From an uncultured Collinsella sp. (GTDB taxonomy: Bacteria > Actinomycetota > Coriobacteriia > Coriobacteriales > Coriobacteriaceae), in contig CABUNJ010000022.1 in assembly GCA_902492935.1 (NCBI GenBank), positions 1 to 43,151 of the forward strand: 43,151 nt of DNA, written 5' to 3'. Each line of letters starts with the position of its first letter. The stretch's first letter is position 1. The translations under genes were made by a program, and so were the position numbers. This document shows positions 31,784 to 40,955 of this stretch, in pieces. The notes beneath the pieces are model-generated. The model ran no database searches and was not told the DNA's origin. It saw only the letters and a list, made by a program, of their open reading frames with translations.

Positions 31784-34426
31784 CTACTTTCTAAAGAACG
31801 GCAACCCGCCCTTTTTGACATTGTCAGCGAGAATCGCGTCAATCTGTTGCGCAACATCGGCAGGAGCCGTAATTCCCAGTGCCTCGAGCGCGCGAGGCCC
31901 GCAGTAACGGGCGCATTCGTGTTTAAGGGCGCCATGGTTTTCGAGCTTAACTTTGGGAAGGACCTTGCCCATAGCGGCGTGCATGTCTTCGCGATTCACT
32001 CCGTAAACCGCTAGGTACGAAAGAACTAGTGCCAAGCGATCGAACGATCCCTGTCTGCCGCGCGAATACTTTAAAGCAAGCTGAGCGCAGGCCTCGAAGG
32101 CAGGCAGCCAGCAAGTGGCCGACATTGCAGCCATGGCAAAGGCAAAATCGCCAAGGTCTTTGCAACATCCCAAAACACCCTGGGCGAAAGCGTCGCAGAT
32201 CCTATCTCGATCACGGCCCTCAACGTCAGAAAAATCGACAGCCCCACGGTAGCTTTTTAGGATATCTGGGATTCCCTGATATGCCCTGAAATCCGCGCTC
32301 GCCTGAGAAGCCCTCCCCAACTCCGCAAGTGACAGTGCGAGCATGCCCTGGCGACCAAGCACCGCCGCATTCGCAGCCCGGGAATAGCCATAAAGAGCGC
32401 GCAACGTCCTAAGATCTTCTTTTGAGGGATTCAAAGGATCAATTCCATCCGTAAGGCCATGCGAAGCAGTGCCCATCGTTTTTACCATGGGCGGGCAACA
32501 CACCAACTTGTTACTGGGAGCCGCCTTGGCAAGCGAGTCAACAAGCTCACGAAGTATTGAGGTCGCTTTTTCGCTGCGACAGCTCAACAGGTAAGCAACA
32601 TATAGGGACGTAGCATCGGTATAACCTATGGCAAGCGCCTTATGAGTAGGGAATCCTTCCCTACAGCAGATTTTATACAGATCCGACGCAGCCTCTACGC
32701 CCTCGACGTGACCCAAGCCAAACGAGAACATGGTTCCCATGTCTTGTTCGCGTCCATGGTCGCTCAGCCACACAAGACCACGCGGAAGTTCTCCAACCTT
32801 GGCATACGGAGCGCGAGCAGCGATGACCCCCCAAATGCCATTAATCTGCTTCGAGGCAACAACACACACCGCCGTCACCGCTGCATCGACGGCCGATTCG
32901 TAAACATCGAGCGAATGGGTGAACCCGTTGACATAGGCAATCACAGCCGTCGATAGCTTCATGCGATCAAGAGCAAAGGCCGCTTGCAGGGCCCCAGCGG
33001 CAAAGCGTCCAAGCTCGCCGTCGGGACCAGCTTCCTCTGGCGTACACTTGCGAGCCGCAGCAGATTTAGAGAACAGATCCAGCAAATCGATAATCTTTTG
33101 AACGTCCGATACCTCGCCCGGCGCAAACAGCCACGAAGAATCGCCGCCGCGCTGAAGAATTGCCAAAAGGTCGAGGCCGGCACGTGAACAAGATTCGCAT
33201 AGCGAGCTCATCTGTTTGGGGAAGTCCCGCGGCGTCACCGAGGCATCGGAAAGCAGACGCGATACCGTAGCGGCCGCGACGGCGCACACGCCCTCGCGCC
33301 TCTCGGCATCCATTCCGCCTACACGCCGCAGCAGATAGCTCAAGACAGGGATGAGCACGCCAAGACCCATATCCGCCAGCGTATCAAGCGAATCTACGAG
33401 CTGATTGGTAAGTTGCGCGTTTGTTGCCTCGTCGGACGAAGCCTCTGCAAAGGAGAGTGCACGTAGAAGCCTGCCCGCGTCCGCATCCGGCTCGCTCTTT
33501 CCAAGCAGCGCCCACAAATCATGGGCATCGTCCAGTGCGCCCAACATGAGTTTGGCCGTCGTGTGCTCCTGGACAAAGCTGAAGAAATCCGCGAGACGCT
33601 TGGGGTTCAGCGAATAGGAAAGCTCGACAAATCCCAAATATCCGTCAACACCTGCGTAGGACCCATTGCTGTCCGGATTATGAGGATCAAAGACGATCCA
33701 ACCACTTGTCACGTAATCCGGAGCCGCCGCGATGGCTTCGGCAGAAGCGTTGATGATATCGCCCGATGCCTCGGTTGCATCATCGGCACCCAGCACAAAG
33801 GAAATTTGGCGTGACAAACGCAGCGGCAAGGCATAAGAAATGGCTCCGATAATCTGAGCCGCCTCCTCCGCCGTGGCAACGACAACAAGCTGCTTGCCGC
33901 CCATCTTTGCCGCAAAGAGCTTTGCCAGCAGCTCCCCCATGGAGTCCGCCATGTCCTCGTCCTCGAGCCATTCGCAGACTTCATCAAAAGCAACATTGCC
34001 AGCGGGGGCCAAATCTACGCACGGCAGATAGTCGGGCTTCTCCGCGCTCTGAACTTCGGACCCCATCTGCGAACGCAGCACAGACGAACCCATGAGCTCA
34101 ATGGGCGCAAACGACATATCAGCCCAGGGAACAAGAAACGACTGGCGCAACATATTGCCCGAACGCCCCTGCGGTCCCATGTAGTCGTGAGGCAGCCGGG
34201 TGTTGTTGCAGTATAGACAGTAGTCCCCATCGAGCGGATGATAGCCAAAGATGGAGAAGCCCAAATCGTGCGGAACAGGGTCGACAAACAGAGCGTTATA
34301 ACCCTGAGATGAACCGGCTGCGGGAATAGACGGAAGCTTCTCGTCGTACGAGAAGACCTGGAAGCCATCGGAGGTCCCCTCTATGCCGCGGCGGCACGAG
34401 GTATAGATAATCTGGTGAGCAGCCAT
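31784..34426 (-). CDS. GAP1-like GTPase-associated protein
   Basis: 880 residues. The start (HQIIYTSCRRGIEGTSDGFQ, then NALFVDPVPHDLGFSIFGYH and LPHDYMGPQGRSGNMLRQSF) resembles the N-terminal domain of GTPase-associated protein 1, described from bacterial conflict-system surveys. The middle is alpha/beta (AAKMGGKQLVVVATAEEAAQIIGAI), and the last 500 residues are almost all helical with no obvious catalytic motif. There is no membrane segment. AAGGAG precedes ATG 34426, which lies 3 bp after the stop of the GTPase gene, the pairing expected for this family. The family call is from remembered sequence pattern and needs a profile search. Confidence 0.7.
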   Translation of the reverse strand: MAAHQIIYTSCRRGIEGTSDGFQVFSYDEKLPSIPAAGSSQGYNALFVDPVPHDLGFSIFGYHPLDGDYCLYCNNTRLPHDYMGPQGRSGNMLRQSFLVPWADMSFAPIELMGSSVLRSQMGSEVQSAEKPDYLPCVDLAPAGNVAFDEVCEWLEDEDMADSMGELLAKLFAAKMGGKQLVVVATAEEAAQIIGAISYALPLRLSRQISFVLGADDATEASGDIINASAEAIAAAPDYVTSGWIVFDPHNPDSNGSYAGVDGYLGFVELSYSLNPKRLADFFSFVQEHTTAKLMLGALDDAHDLWALLGKSEPDADAGRLLRALSFAEASSDEATNAQLTNQLVDSLDTLADMGLGVLIPVLSYLLRRVGGMDAERREGVCAVAAATVSRLLSDASVTPRDFPKQMSSLCESCSRAGLDLLAILQRGGDSSWLFAPGEVSDVQKIIDLLDLFSKSAAARKCTPEEAGPDGELGRFAAGALQAAFALDRMKLSTAVIAYVNGFTHSLDVYESAVDAAVTAVCVVASKQINGIWGVIAARAPYAKVGELPRGLVWLSDHGREQDMGTMFSFGLGHVEGVEAASDLYKICCREGFPTHKALAIGYTDATSLYVAYLLSCRSEKATSILRELVDSLAKAAPSNKLVCCPPMVKTMGTASHGLTDGIDPLNPSKEDLRTLRALYGYSRAANAAVLGRQGMLALSLAELGRASQASADFRAYQGIPDILKSYRGAVDFSDVEGRDRDRICDAFAQGVLGCCKDLGDFAFAMAAMSATCWLPAFEACAQLALKYSRGRQGSFDRLALVLSYLAVYGVNREDMHAAMGKVLPKVKLENHGALKHECARYCGPRALEALGITAPADVAQQIDAILADNVKKGGLPFFRK
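31845..31856. promoter_or_regulatory. Palindromic operator, site 5, inside a coding region
   Basis: Perfect TGTTGCGCAACA within the last codons of the GAP1-like gene, 85-94 bp upstream of the small MGLF gene. It could drive an internal transcript or could be chance coding sequence. Confidence 0.45.
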
Positions 34427-34429
34427 GTT

Positions 34430-35725
34430 CTACTCCTTGGTAATAAGGTGATTCTTGGCCATAATCCACAGCAGGGGGTCCTCCACGCGCAGCGGACGAG
34501 GACGCTTAACCGAGCCGCTCTCGTCCGGAGCATTATGCAGGCCCAGGGCAGACACGCCAAAGAAGGCAACATCGCGGAAATTACTCTGAACACTCGAGAC
34601 GATGGCGCCCTCATCCCAGTTTTCGAGCAGCGCACGCAGTTCGGCATCGACGGCCTGCTGATCCGCCTCGACGAAGGCACCATGCTTAGCATGCGGGCTT
34701 GGCTGCTGAACGGTAACCGCCGCACCGCAAATGGGCGTCAGCTGGTCAAACTTAGAAAAAGCGATGGCCACGGGAACGTCGATGGCGTCCCCCTCGCGAA
34801 TGCCACGCGCCGTGCGGATAAGCGTCGTGATGGCGCTGAGCACGCCTTCGAAACCCGTCGTGCCCTGAACGCCGCGAAGGCTGCTCGTAAGGTCCGTCTC
34901 GCCCGCTGCCTCGAGCTGTTCCCGAATGCCCGCAATCTGGAGCGGGTCGACAAGGAAGATGATGCCGCGCGCATGCTGCAGGTAACGGTTGACCGTGGCA
35001 ACGGCCTGCGGGTCCTCCAGGTCTTCGCCGGCGGCGTCGAAGAACGAAAGCGTAAATGCCTTTTTGCGGCCACGAGACGCCTCGGTATAGTTCCACGTGT
35101 AGATGAGCGGCATCTTGTCCTTGCGGTCGCCACCGCCCAGCGCGCGTGACGTTGCCTCGAGCGTATGCTGCTCCTCGAACAGCGGCTTGTACTTGGTCTC
35201 TTGGTACAGCTCACGGCAGTTATAAAGACCGTCCATGGTAAGGAACGGGTTTACACCGGCATCCATGACATGCCCAACGCGACGCGTGAGCTGGTCGATA
35301 AGAACGGTAATGTAATGGCTCTTGCCCGAGCCGCGCGTGCCCACGATAGCGATGATCTCGTTGTTGCCATCAATCGAAGACTGCGGCAGCGGACTGTGAC
35401 ACGAAGGGCAAATGGGCACGGGCGTGTTGGAGTGGCACACGTCGCAGCACACGGAGCCGCCACCAAAGTGGCCCTGTTTTTGGGGCTTAAAGACGTGTCC
35501 CACGGGTCTGGGCCGCGGCCATCCGCGAAACGTCGAGTACTTCTCGTCCACCTCGGCAGCAGACCCCGAAGGACCGGCGTCGCACTGGCGATTTGTGCAG
35601 CGATACTCTACGGCATCGGCCCCAAACTGCTCAAAGCAAAACGGACACACAATGCCGTTCGACGAGAAGGACGGCATGCCAGAAGGCGTAGCAGCCGATC
35701 CGAATAATGACGAAAAGAAACCCAT
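34430..35725 (-). CDS. Zinc-finger P-loop GTPase (DO-GTPase2-like)
   Basis: 431 residues. MGFFSSLFGSA is followed by two zinc modules: C27, C30, C43, C48 and C93/94, C97, C106, C109 (CCDVC, CPSC). The GTPase core has Walker A GTRGSGKS (129-136), the switch/Walker B region SFFDAAGED (228-235) and SKFD (324-327) in place of NKxD for guanine specificity. RGIIFLVDPLQI precedes the last. Overall plan matches the double-GTPase-type proteins that accompany GAP1 in surveys of NTP-dependent conflict systems. It lies 12 bp after the 1007-residue gene and 3 bp before GAP1. Probably cytoplasmic. Nucleotide preference is inferred. Confidence 0.82.
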   Translation of the reverse strand: MGFFSSLFGSAATPSGMPSFSSNGIVCPFCFEQFGADAVEYRCTNRQCDAGPSGSAAEVDEKYSTFRGWPRPRPVGHVFKPQKQGHFGGGSVCCDVCHSNTPVPICPSCHSPLPQSSIDGNNEIIAIVGTRGSGKSHYITVLIDQLTRRVGHVMDAGVNPFLTMDGLYNCRELYQETKYKPLFEEQHTLEATSRALGGGDRKDKMPLIYTWNYTEASRGRKKAFTLSFFDAAGEDLEDPQAVATVNRYLQHARGIIFLVDPLQIAGIREQLEAAGETDLTSSLRGVQGTTGFEGVLSAITTLIRTARGIREGDAIDVPVAIAFSKFDQLTPICGAAVTVQQPSPHAKHGAFVEADQQAVDAELRALLENWDEGAIVSSVQSNFRDVAFFGVSALGLHNAPDESGSVKRPRPLRVEDPLLWIMAKNHLITKE

Positions 35726-35737
35726 AATGAAAACCCT

Positions 35738-38700
35738 TTACTGAACGAGATAACCGGAAGAGGTAATGTAGGCATCCTCTACAGACTTAATGCCCGCAGC
35801 AGGAAACGCCTGGATAGATATCTTCTTGGCCTTGGGTAACGTAACCGTGATGCTGTAGGTTCCATCGACCTTGACGGGACCAAACTCCTCAAGCGTTACG
35901 GAATCGACCGATAACGCAGGCGACAGGTTGCCGATGCAATAGGCAATCTTTGTCTTGGGCAACGTGAAGGAGCCGCCCTCTTGGGCCGAAAACGTAAACG
36001 TAGACTCCCTGGGACCAAAAAGCTTCTTGCTATCCGTGCGCTCGTAACATACATGCGCATGACGACGTTCAAAAATCTGCTGCGCAGGATCCGAGAACTC
36101 AAAGCTGCCCACACTGCCCTTACGCGAAAAGACCGAGACGTAAAGCCTCTGTCCGTCGGGTGCCGGCACGGTCAGACAGCCATCGCGCTCCCAGTTTTTC
36201 TTGGAAACGGGCCGTGGCTGGCACGAGGAGTCTGAAAGGTCGTCCACAAAACTTGTCTCACTCACGGCAACACTAAATCCCGTCACCGCGCGGTCCTTTA
36301 CCGAGACATAGATAAGCAGCTTGCCATTTGCCTCCTCGATGGAGTCGATACCCACCTTGCCGCCGTTTGACACACGAGCCTTGGCGCCCACGATAGCGGA
36401 GCTACCGCAAACCGTGGCCGCAAAGAAGTAAAGGACTTCATCGCTCTTCCAGGTGAGCGTGCCTTTGCCCGGCCCGGCAACGTTCACGCTCACAACTTCA
36501 AAGTCTCGCTCGAGCGAGGCCACATCGGATGTCGATCCCGGCTGGGGAATGGATTTGGCGTCCACGGAGCCAAAGAAACGCACCTCGGCGCCAACATCCT
36601 CCCACTCAAGATCAAAGACGCCTTCCGCGCCCTTATGAGCACGCGAGACAAGGCCGTCTACGTAGCGTGTAGCATCGAGCGGGGTCGCCTCGAATGTCTG
36701 CGGATGCGTCTGGCGACGGCCCAAGCCAACGATATCGAAGGAGGCACTCATCTCGTAGTGATACGTCACGCCGTCCGTGAGGCCGCCGATAACGTAGTGA
36801 CCACCAGATGGGACGGTAATGGGGTCCCCGCCATCGAGCGGCGTGATCTGAACGGTCGCACTCGACGGCAGCGGCTTCCAAGACACCTCGATCTGCTCAT
36901 GTGCCGGCATAAAACGCACGTCCGTAAGGTCGGGCGCAAGAGCGATAACCTCGCTCGTAGCAGGCTGGGAACGCACACCGACGCGAACGACAACCACCTT
37001 GTATGTAAGCGCACACCCCTGGGGAGCATGCTCGTGGGTATACGAGGGCTGATCAGTCGTGCCAAGGAGCTGATCGCCGGAAGAACCGTCACCCTCGACA
37101 ACGTAGACCTCGTACGCAAGCGCACCGCGCGAACGGCTCGGCTGCCAAACAAGGCTTACGGTCGAAGTCTCGGCATTGCCGCGAGCCTCCAAGTTGGAAA
37201 CCGACTGCGGGGCGTGCGACGCAAGGAACGAACGAGCGGCGGCATGGTCGGCGCAGCGGGCGAGCGCCTGCTCACAGAGCTCGGCGGCCTCCTCCACATC
37301 TGCCGTCCCCTGAGCTTGACGCACAAGATCGTCCGCCTCGGTTACGCCCGAAGAAACTTCCGACTCACGCGCCTTTAGATAGGCAGCATCGACGCCCGGT
37401 ACGAGCAAGGCGCGCCTTAAGAGTCCATCTGCCTCCGCAAAGCGACGCTCCGCAATGGCAGACGTGAGCTTGGCACCCAAATCGCCCGCGGCAGCCTGGA
37501 GCTGAGCGGCTTTTGTGTCGACCTCGGCAACGCGGGGCAAGGACGGCCACGCCGAGCGCGCCTGAGCGAGGTTTGCCTTCGCACCCTCAAAGTTGAGCCA
37601 ACCCGCAAGCTTATCGGCGGCGTCGCACAGGCGCTCCGCATCCTCGATGGCCGCACCCAAAGGCGCACCGCAACCGGGGCAGCGATCGTTGGTGTTGGGG
37701 TATTTCTTGTGGCACGAGGGGCACTCGAGCATAAGCGGCAAACCGCAGCGACCGCACGTGGCAGCAGACTTGTCGTTCATATGACCGCAGCGGCACTGAA
37801 CGAGCGAATCGAGCTCTGCATCTCGCTCAAGCGAAATGCCCTTCTTTTTGCAGTGGCCTACGAGCAGGGAACGCGCCTCGGTCTTGTCTGCCACAAAGGG
37901 AGCAAGGGTCTCAACGGCAGCACGTTGCTGTTCGACCCTTAAGCTGTTGTCCGAGAACGATGCGAGCTCGTCGAGCTCATCAAAGACACGGTTGAGCTTA
38001 AGGCGATTGAGGCATGCGTCGTACTCTTTACGAGCGTCGTCTGCGCCAAAGGCCTTGCGGCACAGGGCCTCGAGGCTCGCCGCGGCCGCCTGCTCGGGCG
38101 TGTTGGCACGGAACGACCCTGCCACCTGCTTTGCCTTCGCAAGCAGGTCTGCGCTCGGGGCGCGATAGGGGTCGGCACAACCATCTGGGCAAGCAAAGTC
38201 GTACAGATCGCTTTTGCCCAGGGCAATAAGATCCGTCTCCTTTTTATAGCCCGCCCAACCAGGAAGTTTATCTTCCATGTAGCGTTTGTAGACATCGTTT
38301 GATCCGTCGTTGGTAGATGCGGTGGCACCGCCCTCGGCAACCGTGTACTTAAGCTCGGCAGCACGCTTGCGCACAAGGGCCTCATCCACCTGATACTCAA
38401 CGCCAAAGTGGGTTTTCTTAATGCGCTTCTTGGTCTTGTTGCAGATAAGATCCAGCTGACCGGCAGAAATCTGATTGTTTTCCGCCGCCGCCTCGAGCAC
38501 CGGATCGAGCGCGCCGTTCACAACCTTGAGAGCATTCGCCGCGATGGCAGAGACCTGGGCCTCGTTGCCATCGGCAAACGCTTTCTCCATGTTGGGTACC
38601 TCGCCCAAAAAGCGCTTGTAGATAATCTGGTCCGTACCGCGAGAGGCCTTGGGGCCCCACACCACACGTGCATCCGTAAGCAGCTGCCGGAGCTTTTCCT

Positions 38701-38761
38701 GTGAAGGTACGGGGTCAAGCGGCGCGCCAACGACGAGCAGCAAGTTAAGTTCTTGTTCCAT
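35738..38761 (-). CDS. Large zinc-ribbon and fibronectin type III protein
   Basis: 1007 residues. Residues 1-320 are helical, with a repeated pattern (VVWGPKASRGTDQIIYKRFLG) like the helical part of some Hsp70-associated proteins. A double zinc ribbon follows: C323, C325, C336, C339 and C347, C350, C361, C364. A TPR-like helical stretch runs about 370-520 (AERRFAEADGLLRRALLVPG). Then come two Fn3-like beta modules, about 525-615 and 616-700 (VSLVWQPSRSRGALAYEVYV), and more beta-rich sequence to the end. No signal peptide or membrane segment, so the Fn3 modules are cytoplasmic. It lies 11 bp after the Hsp70-vWA gene and is a likely scaffold or client adaptor. AGGGGGC precedes ATG 38761. Confidence 0.8.
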   Translation of the reverse strand: MEQELNLLLVVGAPLDPVPSQEKLRQLLTDARVVWGPKASRGTDQIIYKRFLGEVPNMEKAFADGNEAQVSAIAANALKVVNGALDPVLEAAAENNQISAGQLDLICNKTKKRIKKTHFGVEYQVDEALVRKRAAELKYTVAEGGATASTNDGSNDVYKRYMEDKLPGWAGYKKETDLIALGKSDLYDFACPDGCADPYRAPSADLLAKAKQVAGSFRANTPEQAAAASLEALCRKAFGADDARKEYDACLNRLKLNRVFDELDELASFSDNSLRVEQQRAAVETLAPFVADKTEARSLLVGHCKKKGISLERDAELDSLVQCRCGHMNDKSAATCGRCGLPLMLECPSCHKKYPNTNDRCPGCGAPLGAAIEDAERLCDAADKLAGWLNFEGAKANLAQARSAWPSLPRVAEVDTKAAQLQAAAGDLGAKLTSAIAERRFAEADGLLRRALLVPGVDAAYLKARESEVSSGVTEADDLVRQAQGTADVEEAAELCEQALARCADHAAARSFLASHAPQSVSNLEARGNAETSTVSLVWQPSRSRGALAYEVYVVEGDGSSGDQLLGTTDQPSYTHEHAPQGCALTYKVVVVRVGVRSQPATSEVIALAPDLTDVRFMPAHEQIEVSWKPLPSSATVQITPLDGGDPITVPSGGHYVIGGLTDGVTYHYEMSASFDIVGLGRRQTHPQTFEATPLDATRYVDGLVSRAHKGAEGVFDLEWEDVGAEVRFFGSVDAKSIPQPGSTSDVASLERDFEVVSVNVAGPGKGTLTWKSDEVLYFFAATVCGSSAIVGAKARVSNGGKVGIDSIEEANGKLLIYVSVKDRAVTGFSVAVSETSFVDDLSDSSCQPRPVSKKNWERDGCLTVPAPDGQRLYVSVFSRKGSVGSFEFSDPAQQIFERRHAHVCYERTDSKKLFGPRESTFTFSAQEGGSFTLPKTKIAYCIGNLSPALSVDSVTLEEFGPVKVDGTYSITVTLPKAKKISIQAFPAAGIKSVEDAYITSSGYLVQ

Positions 38762-38772
38762 AAATAAGCCCC

Positions 38773-40920
38773 CTAAATGCTGATGCCAGAACCGCTCGAG
38801 ATAGAGCGACCGATGCTCGAAAATGCAGTGCCAAGTTCAGAGAAATCAAAGAGGCCCGCGTAGCTATCGGAGGTGGAGATCTTCTTGAGGAATTCCAGGT
38901 TGGCGCCAGGGGTGCCGATGCCGATAATGGTTACGCCGCCCATCTTGAGTTCCTTAGAATCCTGCACGGCCTTAACGGTATTCATCCAGGCACCATCGGT
39001 AAGAATGAGGAGAACGTCCGCTTGCGCGTCGCTCGTATCCATTTTTGTATCTAACCAATCCGCATAAACGCCCAACGGGTTGTCCGTTCCTCCGCCGCAT
39101 TTATAAGCGAGCTCGGAACGAAAACCCCTATCGCTATCGCTCGTGAGCATCGCAACTTTGTCGTAATCCAGCGTTGGATCACAGCAGACTTTTGCATTAG
39201 ACCCAAAGTACATCACGCCAACTCGGACGCCCGACCCTTCAACGGAATCGAGGAACGCCGTCGCGGCCTTCTCAGCGGCCTTAAAACCCCCGCCGTACAT
39301 CGAGCCAGAGACATCGACACAGATCATGACGCGCGCGTCGACATGGCCGTGCCTCTCCACCTTGACGTCGTTGTCAGTCGGCGCCCTGAGGAAACGAGAG
39401 AGGTCTGTCTCGACCTCGGCGCGCTCCACCTTGAGCGCCTTGCCGGAGGACGCGAGCGTGGCGCCCACCTCGATCGTGGCGTTCTCCGTGTAGGAGTAGG
39501 ACACCCTGACGCGCGTCTCGCGGCCGCGCTCACCGGGGATCTTGGGCACCACGTACTTGCCCACCACCGTGTTGTTGAGCGGCGCCGGGTCGTCTCCCTG
39601 CAGGAGGTAGACCTCGAGCGAGCCGGGGTGGCTCGGCGTGGCGCCCACGGCGTACTCGCGGCTGTTCGTGGCCGGGATGGGCGTGTTCTTGGCGATGATG
39701 GTGGAGTTCACGTAGCGCGAACGGTCTTCGCTCTCCGCAATCATGCCCATAGAGTGCGCGGTGCAGTCCACCAGCTTGGGAAGAGCGCCCAAAGAGAAGC
39801 GCGGGGCGGCGGCAGAAGCGCCGGGGAGCGAGAACGTGGTGCCGCACTTTTGGGCCGCATACACGGCAGCGCCCAGGGCCACGGCCTCGTCGGGGTTAAC
39901 GTTGCCGCCAATGGGACCACTGCCCACCTTGCCGGTAAGGTACTCGCGCACCTGCGGCATCTTGGTGGAGCCGCCAACAAGAATGTAGCCGTCAACCTGC
40001 GCCCACGAAAGCCCCGCCTCACGCAGCGCCTCCTCACAGCAATCCGTTGTAAGCGTCAGCAGATGACGCGTAGCCTCCTCAAAGTCTTCGCGCGTGACCT
40101 CGATGGTGCCAGAAATGGACTCCGCCATAACGCGAGCACGCGTACGAGCACGGTTTGTAAGGTCGCGCTTGACCTGTTCGGATACAACGGCAAGCGTATT
40201 AATGTCGGAAGGCGTGAGGTCCGACTCAACATCGTCGCGGTCCAGTCCCTTGGCATCGCAAAGTTGATCCAGAATAAAGTCCGAGAGGGCGCTATCCCAC
40301 TGGCGACCGCCCAACTGGTGATTGCCAGTAGAAGACAAAACGCGAATCTCGCGCCCTGAGAGCCTAGCTACCGTCACATCGAACGTGCCGCCACCCAGAT
40401 CGTAGATGAGAATTGTACGCTCGCCAGCGGCATCCGCACTCATAAGTCCGTAGGCGTAGGCAGCGGCCGAAGGCTCGTTCAGCGTACCCAGGGCGCGCAC
40501 GCCCGTACGCCGCAGGGCCTCGAGCGTTGCCTCGCGCTGAGGTGCTTCAAAGTATGCGGGCACCGTCACCACGGCAGAATCAATCTGGACATTGTTGGCG
40601 CGAGAAACATCTGCAATCAGATGGCGCAAAAACGTGGACGAAAGCGTGGTCGCGTCGAATTCGCAACCGCGCAGGTACTCCACGTAACCGGCATTGCCCA
40701 TATTCGTCTTGTAAAAGGAGGCCACATTGGCATCGCCCATGAGCTGGGCCTCCTTGGCCGCCTCGCCGCAGGCGACCGACCCGTCTTCAGCGATGGCGAC
40801 CACGGAGGGGGTCGTGTGCTCGCCAGACGAATTGGGGAGAATCCTGGGCTCGCCATCCGCACCCACGCACGCAACAGCGCTAAACGTCGTCCCCAGATCG
40901 ATACCTACCGCGATACCCAT
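38773..40920 (-). CDS. Hsp70 ATPase fused to a von Willebrand A domain
   Basis: 715 residues. The Hsp70 nucleotide-binding domain covers 1-365: GIDLGTTFSAV, VPAYFEAPQREATLEA, YDLGGGTFDV and LVGGSTKMPQVRE. A substrate-binding-like beta region spans about 380-510 (IPATNSREYAVGATPSHPGS). In place of the helical lid there is a vWA domain, about 528-700, with all metal-site parts: DVSGSMY near 536, GGGTDN near 613 and LTDGAW near 642. A vWA domain normally binds a partner through a bound Mg2+. The pair suggests an Hsp70 that docks onto a protein via metal contact rather than clamping with a lid. GAGGGAG precedes ATG 40920. Confidence 0.93.
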   Translation of the reverse strand: MGIAVGIDLGTTFSAVACVGADGEPRILPNSSGEHTTPSVVAIAEDGSVACGEAAKEAQLMGDANVASFYKTNMGNAGYVEYLRGCEFDATTLSSTFLRHLIADVSRANNVQIDSAVVTVPAYFEAPQREATLEALRRTGVRALGTLNEPSAAAYAYGLMSADAAGERTILIYDLGGGTFDVTVARLSGREIRVLSSTGNHQLGGRQWDSALSDFILDQLCDAKGLDRDDVESDLTPSDINTLAVVSEQVKRDLTNRARTRARVMAESISGTIEVTREDFEEATRHLLTLTTDCCEEALREAGLSWAQVDGYILVGGSTKMPQVREYLTGKVGSGPIGGNVNPDEAVALGAAVYAAQKCGTTFSLPGASAAAPRFSLGALPKLVDCTAHSMGMIAESEDRSRYVNSTIIAKNTPIPATNSREYAVGATPSHPGSLEVYLLQGDDPAPLNNTVVGKYVVPKIPGERGRETRVRVSYSYTENATIEVGATLASSGKALKVERAEVETDLSRFLRAPTDNDVKVERHGHVDARVMICVDVSGSMYGGGFKAAEKAATAFLDSVEGSGVRVGVMYFGSNAKVCCDPTLDYDKVAMLTSDSDRGFRSELAYKCGGGTDNPLGVYADWLDTKMDTSDAQADVLLILTDGAWMNTVKAVQDSKELKMGGVTIIGIGTPGANLEFLKKISTSDSYAGLFDFSELGTAFSSIGRSISSGSGISI

Positions 40921-40955
40921 ATCGTCTCCCTCAACTCATCTGTCTACTTAGTGTT

